This document shows positions 35,755 through 43,246 of a stretch of 64,000 nt of DNA, piece by piece; position 1 is the first letter of the stretch, and every line of letters starts with the position of its first letter. The DNA lies in NCBI RefSeq assembly GCF_009707955.1, contig NZ_WMDQ01000019.1, forward strand, positions 1 through 64,000, read 5' to 3'. Source of the stretch: Flavobacterium sp. LC2016-13 (GTDB lineage: Bacteria > Bacteroidota > Bacteroidia > Flavobacteriales > Flavobacteriaceae). Below the pieces are notes generated by a model. It ran no database searches and was not told where the DNA came from. It saw only the letters and a list, made by a program, of their open reading frames with translations. The position numbers and the translations under genes are program-made.

Positions 35755-36639
35755 TTACAAAATCGACGCTGTTTTAAATTTGGTATTAACAGACATCAGG
35801 TATTTCTTTGGAGTTGTGGAAAATTTTTTCTTGAATCCCGCAATAAAGTGGCTTCCGGTGCTGTAACCTATTTTAAGCCCCACTTCATTTACATTGTAGG
35901 AACCGCTGTCAAGCAGTTTTCTGGCGAAATCCATTTTGTAATCAAACAGAAAACCATAAACGGTATCTCCGTAAATTTGTTTGAAACCTATTTTTAATTT
36001 TTTCATGTTCAGTCCAATTTCATCTGCCAATTGCTGTAATCCTGGTGGTTCGGCCATATTGGCGATAATGATTTCTCTGGCTTTTCTGATTTTCAGGACG
36101 TTAGCTTTATCGATCAAAAATGGACATTGTCCTGCGTTTGAATCTTCCATTTTATTGAAATACAAACTCAACAATTCGTATCCTTTTCCTTTATAATAAA
36201 GGTTCTTTAGGGAGGGATGAAGGCTGTAATGAAACAACTGTCTCAAAACAATAGCCATCGAAGGACTAATGTTCCCTTCGGTATAATCCTTTTTTTTCTT
36301 ATTATCGGGGCTTAAAATAGTAATATAATCTGCTTCAACAGAAAATAATGAATGAAATTTCTCAATCGAAACAATAACTGAAATCACCCATGAATTTGGA
36401 GAAAGCTCTAAATGAAGCAATGACTGTTTCTGCAGATTGCACAAAATCAGGGATTTTTCCTCTTTCAATTCTAAAGCACAATGATCCTGATTGGACAAAA
36501 ACAATGCATTGCCTTTTAGTCCGAAATGAAACTGTAACAGGCCAGCACTAATTTCGTGCTGTGCAAAAAAAGATTCTGAACTGTCGTTCTGAAACCGCAT
36601 AAGGGTAAGGCCGTCCTCAATTTTTATTTCTTCCTGCAT
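35755..36639 (-). CDS. AraC-family transcriptional regulator
   Basis: A 294-residue regulator. The N-terminal ~180 residues are a ligand or dimer domain of unknown specificity. Residues 190-290 hold two HTH units: GLQQLADEIGLNMKKLKIGF and NVNEVGLKIGYSTGSHFIAG followed by FKKKFSTTPKKYL. Located just upstream of hemH and oriented with it; relatives in this position are assumed to control haem genes or nearby iron-related genes, which is inference. Confidence 0.9.
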   Translation of the reverse strand: MQEEIKIEDGLTLMRFQNDSSESFFAQHEISAGLLQFHFGLKGNALFLSNQDHCALELKEEKSLILCNLQKQSLLHLELSPNSWVISVIVSIEKFHSLFSVEADYITILSPDNKKKKDYTEGNISPSMAIVLRQLFHYSLHPSLKNLYYKGKGYELLSLYFNKMEDSNAGQCPFLIDKANVLKIRKAREIIIANMAEPPGLQQLADEIGLNMKKLKIGFKQIYGDTVYGFLFDYKMDFARKLLDSGSYNVNEVGLKIGYSTGSHFIAGFKKKFSTTPKKYLMSVNTKFKTASIL

Positions 36640-36687
36640 TTTTTTTATATAAAAAATTATTGACTTTTCAAGATAGTTTTTAGGCGG

Positions 36688-37239
36688 TTATTGCCTATTG
36701 GACCCTAAGACTGCGGCAACCTGGATATTTATTTTATTGGAAAGCTTACTTTTAACCAAATTTGGAATTTCAATATTAAAATCACTAGCATTTACACTAA
36801 AATTACATGAAATGCTAATCCCTGATGATGATCTGCTTATCCTTGCAGCAGTATTTATATCCCTGGATTTTCCGTGAAGTTCTAATGTACCTTTAATGAT
36901 AAAATCTTTGGGATTTACTGTTAGGCTTTGAAGATCAAATCCTTCTATTTTTCCTTTAAATACTGCTTTTGGATATTGGTCACTTTCGATGTAATTTTCA
37001 TTAAAGTGTTCTTCCATTAAAGCAACCTTAAACTGGAAACCTTTCATCAGGGCCAAACTTGCAATCTCTCCTGTTGCTGGATTCAAAACAAAAGTAACAT
37101 TCTTGTTTACTGCTTTAACTTCTTCAAAAGAAGGAACGGAAGCTTCAAAAGTAACTTTTGCTGATTTTCTGACCATTTTTTCTTGTGATACGCCAATGGC
37201 GCAAACACACAGCATTGCAATAAGTATTGTTTTTTTCAT
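36688..37239 (-). CDS. YceI-family periplasmic protein (tandem copy 1)
   Basis: A 183-residue exported protein (signal MKKTILIAMLCVCAIGVSQ). YceI lipocalin-like barrel features: TFEASVPSFEEVKAVNKNV, FQFKVALMEEHFNENYIESD, YPKAVFKGKIEGFDL, LELHGKSRDI and NASDFNIEIP. The family binds isoprenoid-like lipids in the periplasm. A close paralogue lies 46 bp upstream on the same strand, so this is a tandem duplication co-transcribed with it. Confidence 0.92.
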   Translation of the reverse strand: MKKTILIAMLCVCAIGVSQEKMVRKSAKVTFEASVPSFEEVKAVNKNVTFVLNPATGEIASLALMKGFQFKVALMEEHFNENYIESDQYPKAVFKGKIEGFDLQSLTVNPKDFIIKGTLELHGKSRDINTAARISRSSSGISISCNFSVNASDFNIEIPNLVKSKLSNKINIQVAAVLGSNRQ

Positions 37240-37285
37240 TATTTCGCCTTTATTTTTTTATAAAATCATCCTGTTTTGCGAAGTC

Positions 37286-37825
37286 TTATTTTAAAACTGC
37301 AATAATTTGAATTTTGACTTTATTATCCAGTTTATATTTAATAAGCGCTGGAATTGGAATGTTGAAATCACTTGCATTTACTTCAAAATCAGATATAAGG
37401 GTGAATCTGGAACCCGATCTTGTAATTTTTGCATCGACACTTATATCCTTGGATTTTCCATGCACTTCTAGTTTTCCTTTTATGGTGTAATCTTTATAAT
37501 CTTCTGTTAGACTTTTAATGTCGAAACCTTCAATTTGTCCCCTGAAAACTGCTTTTGGATATTTATCGGTTTCCATGTAATTTTCATTAAAATGTTCTTC
37601 CATCAATGCCATTTCAAACTGGAATCCTTTCATTAAGGCAAGACTAGCCACTTCTCCAGTTGCGGGATTCAAAACAAAAGTTACATTGCTGTTAGTTCCT
37701 GTAACCGGCTGAAAAGAAAGTACTGAAGCTTCCAGAGTTATTGTTGCAGATTTAGTTACTATTTTTTCCTGTGAAAAAACAATAAAAGAAGCCAATAGCA
37801 TTGGCATTATTATGATTTTCTTCAT
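37286..37825 (-). CDS. YceI-family periplasmic protein (tandem copy 2)
   Basis: A 179-residue exported protein counted from the ATG at 37825, where a signal peptide begins (MKKIIIMPMLLASFIVFSQ); a further upstream ATG would add residues that overlap the cytochrome fragment and spoil the signal. It shares most motifs with the downstream copy (LMEEHFNENYMETDKYPKAV, NASDFNIPIP). Probably binds a quinone-like or polyprenyl lipid. Follows a truncated cytochrome c gene by 14 bp, which suggests an original redox-lipid operon. Confidence 0.9.
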   Translation of the reverse strand: MKKIIIMPMLLASFIVFSQEKIVTKSATITLEASVLSFQPVTGTNSNVTFVLNPATGEVASLALMKGFQFEMALMEEHFNENYMETDKYPKAVFRGQIEGFDIKSLTEDYKDYTIKGKLEVHGKSKDISVDAKITRSGSRFTLISDFEVNASDFNIPIPALIKYKLDNKVKIQIIAVLK

Positions 37826-37839
37826 GTTGCTGTTATAGA

Positions 37840-38058
37840 TTATTTTTCTAATAATCCATCCTGATTCCATTTATTTATAATGTCGATAGTAGCTTGAGGC
37901 AATCTTGGTCCACCTTGCGGCATTAAGGAACTATCTCCATTTTCTAAAGAAATTCGTGTAAGCAAACCTCGGTTTAAAACTGCATTTTTCACCTGTTCAT
38001 AAGTAACTAAAGACATTGACGCGCCATTTTTAGGAACTGCCGCATGGCATACAGCACA
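37840..38058 (-). pseudogene. Cytochrome c C-terminal fragment
   Basis: The frame reads CAVCHAAVPKNGASMSLVTY and then GDSSLMPQGGPRLPQATID before INKWNQDGLLEK and TAA. CAVCH is an intact haem c attachment motif, and MPQGG supplies the likely axial Met. Directly upstream of CAVCH the frame meets TAA, and the homology ends at 38058, where an unrelated truncated gene on the other strand begins. The start, export signal and first helix are missing. Confidence 0.72.
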
Positions 38059-39344
38059 TTAAAAGGTTATGAAATTATAATGGTCAAAATAAAAAGAGAT
38101 AATGGTGAGTTAGAATATGCATTGAATTTTTCAATTGAACGATTAGGTATTAAAAACAAATTACACAGCTATTGGAATATTGCACAATATCCACCGGGTG
38201 ATTATCTTAATTTTCAAGTTTGGGAATCTTCTATGTCACAAGTAAGTGCCATTACTGCCGCCATTATTACTAATCTTCAGGAGCAAGCACCTTTATTTTC
38301 AGAAGTTGTTGATAATAGAATACCAACTGTTTTTGTTAAAAAAGGATTATATAAAAATGGTAAATTGAACCTAGAAATCATTAACAAATCAAAAGCATCT
38401 AGTTTAGTTTTTGAAGGAAATAAAAAAATAACAGAATTGACAACACTAATTTTGTTTCGCAAAACATTAGTTTAACTGGCGAATATTTACAAAATTTAGC
38501 AATAGATTTAGGTGGTTTATTTGATATTGGTTTCTGTATAATGGGTGATTCATCAAATCAACCAGATGCTTTATAGTTAGCAGATGGTCCATGGGGATTA
38601 GATTATTTAAAAACAGAGTCTACTCTTACCTCTTTTAATATAACTATGTTTCTAGTAATAATTTACCAAATGATCAATATGCGATTGAAAGAAACACAAC
38701 TGTAAAAGGAGAAACTTATGGCACGATGAATATTTTTAGAAATATACTTCCAGGAGAATTAGCTTTTGATGCAAGTTCGTATTCGACAGTAGGTTTTTAT
38801 ATGCACAATACTTTAGATGTAGAAGTAGTTTTGTTGACAGAAAGCAACACAGATTGGCAAAATAGATTGCGTTTGAAAATACCCGCAAATAGTTCTCCTA
38901 CTGATGTTAATATTTATTTTGATGATTTTGTAAATACACTTGGACAAAAATACAACAATGAAAAAATTAAAGGATTAGTTTTTTCTGTACAAGGAAATTA
39001 TCAATCTTTTCAACCCTTTGAAATTTCAGTATCCAATGTAGTCTTTAAAACAGTCAATACGCTTAATGCACCTATTTTTGAGAAAGTATTAGTAAAAAAA
39101 ATGTATAGTTATCCAAATCCGTGTACTGCAGTAACACCATTAGTTTTGCCTAAAGTTATGGAAAGCGCCAATGTTAAAATTGTTGACATGAATGGTAGAA
39201 TTATAAAAGATAAAACTTGATTCTATTTTTTATAATAACGAAATCGAAGTAGCATTGGATAACGTCAATTTGGGTATTTATTTTTTAATCGTTACTACCA
39301 TAGAAAACGAAACTTTTAAAACCAAGTTAATTGTTCTTAATTAA
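38059..39344 (+). pseudogene. Decayed T9SS cargo protein with C-terminal sorting domain
   Basis: The 5' end is cut at the junction with the cytochrome fragment. Coding pieces in order: LKGYEIIMVKIKRDNGELEY to about 38430; after a shift NTNFVSQNISLTGEYLQNLA to 38575 with an internal TAG (38574 region); after another shift NYVSSNNLPNDQYAIERN and MNIFRNILPGELAFDASSY to 39218. The final shifted tail is EIEVALDNVNLGIYFLIV, then TKLIVLN with TAA at 39342. The last ~80 residues (YSYPNPCTAVTPLVLP, VKIVDMNGRIIKD) are a type IX sorting domain. The original function is not recognised. Confidence 0.75.
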
Positions 39345-39367
39345 TATTTTTATCGCCGATTTTTTTG

Positions 39368-39395
39368 AGAGGCTGTCTAATTTTAGAGAGCCTCT
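39368..39395 (+). terminator. Terminator hairpin in front of a group II intron
   Basis: AGAGGCT (39368-39374) pairs with AGCCTCT (39389-39395), with an inner TCT/AGA stem and loop AATTTT, followed by TGTTTTGG. It ends the decayed T9SS gene. Confidence 0.7.
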
Positions 39396-39402
39396 TGTTT
39401 TG

Positions 39403-39757
39403 GTGCTTCCAGCATGGGCGATAAATCTAGGGTGTAAGTCCCGAAATCTTCTCCTGAAGAACAGAAACTATATATAAGAACAGGAATGTTGGATAAGGTT
39501 GCTAAACAAACAGAAGTCTCAAAATGTAAGGTAACATGATCGTAAATATCGAATAATTTTGATAGCTGCCTTGAGAAGGGAAGTACGGAATCTCAAAGCT
39601 ACCAAGGAGTGCAGACCTTTATTTGGATAACTGAAAACAACCTCACGGAAGTATATTTGAAAATGTATCTTAAATTAAGAACCACCTTGGTACGGATCCG
39701 TATGCGAAGTGGTTTAGAAGGTCGCCTTGGGAATTAATCTCTAGGCTCCTATCCGAT
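39403..39757 (+). ncRNA. ORF-less class C group II intron (remnant or minimal form)
   Basis: The 5' part begins near GTGCTTCCAGCATGGGCG and carries CTAGGGTGTAAGTCCCG (39428-39444), the usual start of domain I. A domain V-like hairpin spans 39679-39715: AACCACCTTGGTACGG pairing with CCGTATGCGAAGTGGTT. The 3' end ATCCGATT (39751-39758) follows a short domain VI-like stem. Class C introns insert just behind terminator hairpins, as this one does. The normal ~1.2-kb reverse transcriptase ORF in domain IV is absent, leaving ~355 nt. It could splice only with help from another intron's maturase. Confidence 0.72.
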
Positions 39758-40025
39758 TAAATAGAAAACCTTTTGATTATTTGTAAGAAAAAAACTAATA
39801 CATTTAAAATAACATTAGGGTAAACGGGATAGTAAGAACAAAATAAAGCCTCATTTTTGATACAAACAAATTCTCTTTGAACAAGATTGAATTTTATATT
39901 TAGGCTAGTTTTAAAATAATTAGGGATATTATTAAGGAAAATTAGTTATTTTTAACGTTAAAAGAAATAGAACTTCCTTACATAATTACGTTTGGTATAA
40001 TACAAAAAAATAAAAATTCAGTTAT

Positions 40026-41240
40026 ATGCACAAACCTGAAATTCCTGATAACGAGCATCTTCGTTTCGAAGCCTTAGATGCTTATAAAATACTAGATACA
40101 TTACCAGAAGAAGAGTATGATGCCTTAACCAAAATAGCAGCACAAATTTGTGGTACACCCATAGCATTAGTAACTTTAGTGGATCATAATCGACAATGGT
40201 TTAAATCGCATCATGGTTTAAATGCAACCGAAACTCCAAGGGATTTTGCTTTTTGTGCGCATGCAATAAACACACCGGATGAATTATTTATTATTCCAGA
40301 TGCTACTAAGGACATACGGTTTCATGATAATCCGTTAACCACTAAAGACCCGAACGTAATATTTTATGCTGGAGCTCCTTTAAACACTAAAGATGGTTAT
40401 TCTTTAGGGACGCTTTGTGTTATTGATACAAAACCAAGAGAAGGTCTTACAGAGAACCAACAAGAATCATTAAAGGCATTGGCCAATCAAGTGATTTCGC
40501 AATTTGAACTTCGTAAAAAAAATAGGTTTTTAGAAGATTTGAATGATGAAATTATTAAAAAAAATGTGCAGTTGGACCAATTTGCGTATCGGCTTACTCA
40601 TGATTTAAAAGTACCGATACGAGGTATAAATTCATTATTAATTTTTATAAAAGAAGATTATAAAACACTCCTTGAAAACACAGAATTAGAAGCTTGCATC
40701 GATTTAATTTATTCTCGAAATGAATACATGGATTTCTTAATTAATGGAATCTTAGAATATACAAAAGTTAGTAACGATCAAATTTGTTTTGAAGATTTTA
40801 ATGTCGAAAGCACTATTCAATATATAGTTAATAATGGTGCTTTACATATTCCGACTCATATACATTTTAGGAATTGCGATACCTTTATAAGGCATTCAAA
40901 AATAGGTTTTGTTCAAATTATTCAAAATCTTTTATCAAATACAACGAAACATACCGACAAAGAAGAATGTAATGTTTGGATTTCACTAACAGAAAATGAA
41001 ACTAATTATTCTTTTGTTTATGAAGATGATGGGCCAGGTATACCAGAAAAATATTGGTTAAAAGTATTTGAGTTGTTTGAAACAGTTAACTCAAAATATG
41101 GTAAAAATGCCGGTATTGGCTTGTCAACAATAAAAGCCATAGTAGATCGAGTATTGGGTACTATTTATTTGAAGAATAGAGAAGATAATGAAAAAGGTGC
41201 TTGCTTTTGTTTTGTTTTACCAAAAGAGTATGACTGTTAA
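40026..41240 (+). CDS. Cytoplasmic GAF-domain sensor histidine kinase
   Basis: A 404-residue soluble kinase. GAF domain about 20-165 (EEEYDALTKIAAQICGTPIA, FAGAPLN-like YAGAPLNTKDGYSLGTLCVI), then a coiled linker and HisKA with phospho-acceptor His192 (RLTHDLKVPIRGI). HATPase_c follows, with QNLLSNTTKHTDKEE (N box), DDGPGIPEKYW and NAGIGLSTIKAI. It probably senses a small cytosolic ligand through GAF. A receiver gene follows at 42538, after a long non-coding repeat. First member of the signalling block. Confidence 0.93.
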   Translation: MHKPEIPDNEHLRFEALDAYKILDTLPEEEYDALTKIAAQICGTPIALVTLVDHNRQWFKSHHGLNATETPRDFAFCAHAINTPDELFIIPDATKDIRFHDNPLTTKDPNVIFYAGAPLNTKDGYSLGTLCVIDTKPREGLTENQQESLKALANQVISQFELRKKNRFLEDLNDEIIKKNVQLDQFAYRLTHDLKVPIRGINSLLIFIKEDYKTLLENTELEACIDLIYSRNEYMDFLINGILEYTKVSNDQICFEDFNVESTIQYIVNNGALHIPTHIHFRNCDTFIRHSKIGFVQIIQNLLSNTTKHTDKEECNVWISLTENETNYSFVYEDDGPGIPEKYWLKVFELFETVNSKYGKNAGIGLSTIKAIVDRVLGTIYLKNREDNEKGACFCFVLPKEYDC

Positions 41241-41331
41241 TTTTTGACTGAAGATTTTATCAGCCTACAACAAGCATTTTACTTTTTCTTTTAATAAAAG
41301 TAGTATCGAAAATTTGTTTGTGAAGCAAGAA

Positions 41332-42180
41332 AATAGCACTTCACTAGAATTACATCGCCTTTTAATGATTTTAATTTGGATAAAAGCTTAGAGCTTTTTG
41401 GGCAAAAAAGGCGGTCATGTTTTTTGGTACTTAGAAAGTCTTTTTTGAAGGTGTAGGCAATTTCAAAATTGATTTTTAAAAGCGCAAAGTACAACAATAA
41501 ATGGCAATGTAATTCTGGAAGTAATTGCAATAGTGGAACAATATTGGCGCAAACAGGTTAATGGCAGTGACAAAAATGAAACAAAAAATTAGTTTTAGTT
41601 TGTCATTTTTCAAGCAACTTATGAAAAATTCTTTGCTTGATACTATAACTTATGGTAACTAATACCGTTTTTGAAATGTATCGAATAAAATTTTCTTTTT
41701 TAAACGGTTATTAACAATTTGAAGTGTCATTCCGATGAATGAAATGGCTAAAAAAAAACATAATCAAAGTGTTTACTTCGATAGGGATCTTTGTCTCTAG
41801 GTTTTTTCCAACAGTTATAATAATCATTGAGAATACTAAATAGTGCTCAGATTTGATTCCAGTAGGAATTGTGTTTGCTAAAGTAATTGCTGTTTTCATT
41901 TTTCAGTGGTATTTGAATGAAACTTCATTTTTTGTTAATAAAAAATTTTAATTTTGAGTGCTTAACAGATTCATAATATCATGTAACGAAATGCTAATAA
42001 CTGATGAATTGTTAAATTGTTTTTGGAAATAATTATTTTTTAATTTTTATTTTTTTGTCCATTAATTCTGATACAAATCTAAGGCGATTATAAGAATTAT
42101 TTTTGTCTTTTTCGATGAATGGCGGTTCGATGTCGGTGAATAATCAATCTCTACACTTGACTTGCAAGTGATTATGAATG
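41332..42180. repeat. Non-coding direct repeat, copy 1 (with ~380-bp insertion)
   Basis: Bases 41332-41649 and about 42030-42180 align with 58930-59248 and 59270-59420. Shared blocks include GGCAATGTAATTCTGGAAGT, GGCAATTTCAAAATTGATTT and GCAGTGACAAAAATGAAA. Bases 41650-42030 are unique to this copy and hold at most a 62-codon minus-strand frame (41711-41899) of doubtful reality. No conserved frame crosses the repeat, so it is regulatory, structural or a mobile-element relic. The surrounding 41241-42537 has no gene. Confidence 0.7.
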
Positions 42181-42537
42181 TATGTGTTCACGAATAAACA
42201 TTTAAAAGGAAATATTCCTGTTTTTTGGAGTTTTTTTAATATTAAGTTTACTTAGTAAATTACGTACAGAGATTTTACTTCATATAATAAATTTTAAAAA
42301 TCAGATCAATGGGTATTCGATAAAAATAGATTGAAGTATAAGATCCTTTTAGATTTCGCTTTTGCAGGCTTGAAGATGGTTTTTTATGGATCAATTGCAT
42401 ATTTATACCATTCGTCTACACTTTTTTTCCAATTGTCTATACTTTATTATGAGTTAACGAAAAACAACTCGTATTTTATAGAGAATGAAATACATTTGAA
42501 GTTGAATAAGTATGCATCAAACTTTAAAATTAATAAA

Positions 42538-42951
42538 ATGGCAAAATCGTTGAATATACTATTAATAGAAGATGATGCAATTGAAGTAATGAAATTCAAT
42601 AGAGTTCTAAAAAGTTTAGAACTCAATCATCGCATCATTGAAGCAAATAATGGAGAGGAAGCAGTTAATGTATTAAAAAGGAAAGAAATAATACCAGATG
42701 TTATTATTTTAGACCTTAATATGCCTAAACTAAACGGTATCGAGTTTTTATCTATCTTAAAAGCAGATGATGTATTAAAATACATACCAGCAATTATCTT
42801 AACTACTTCTAACAATCATAGAGACGTGATGGAGTGTTATAAAATAGGTATTGCAGGCTACATTTTAAAGCCTTTGAAATATGAGGATTATGTAGATAGG
42901 ATAAAAAAAATACTAGATTATTGGAGCACGAATGAATTAATTTCTCAGTAA
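42538..42951 (+). CDS. Single-domain response regulator (CheY-like)
   Basis: A 137-residue receiver from ATG at 42538 (MAKSLNILLIEDDAIEVMKF); a longer frame from 42331 adds only low-complexity sequence. Key residues: EDD near 11-13, acceptor Asp in VIILDLNMPKLNGIEF, Thr in ILTTSNN and Lys in YILKPLKY. It lies in front of the multi-PAS kinase and can carry phosphate between the kinases and the HPt protein at 48358 (inference). Confidence 0.92.
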   Translation: MAKSLNILLIEDDAIEVMKFNRVLKSLELNHRIIEANNGEEAVNVLKRKEIIPDVIILDLNMPKLNGIEFLSILKADDVLKYIPAIILTTSNNHRDVMECYKIGIAGYILKPLKYEDYVDRIKKILDYWSTNELISQ

Positions 42952-43232
42952 AAATAAGTAGTGTTATTTTTTGAGTCTCGTACTAGAGATAAGAATTAAA
43001 GCTTTTAAATATTTTTTTTGTTTTTTATGTCATAAACAAATTTAAAACCACTTAAGATTGAAAACATTTGTAGAGTAAGAAAAAAAGTAGTACTTTAACT
43101 TACAATTCTAAAAGAGTTGAATAGCTGGAATTTGAGTTGGGTTTAGCAGTAGTCTTATCTACTTTTCGTAATCAAAAACATTCGAAATAATAGAATGTAT
43201 TCAGATGCCATATTCATGAAATTTTTAAAACT

Positions 43233-43240
43233 AAGGAGGT
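43233..43240 (+). promoter_or_regulatory. Strong Shine-Dalgarno sequence before the multi-PAS kinase
   Basis: AAGGAGGT lies six bases before ATG 43247. Full complementarity to the anti-SD is rare in Bacteroidota, where initiation usually relies on A-rich leaders, so the kinase start is certain and the strength is unusual. Confidence 0.6.
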
Positions 43241-43246
43241 AACAAC

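Noticed and set aside
41711..41899. 62-codon minus-strand frame inside repeat copy 1
   Set aside because: No support except a purine-rich leader; absent from copy 2, and no family is recognised.
42331..42537. N-terminal extension of the receiver at 42538
   Set aside because: Low-complexity residues before a clean receiver start MAKSLNILLIEDD; not part of the domain.
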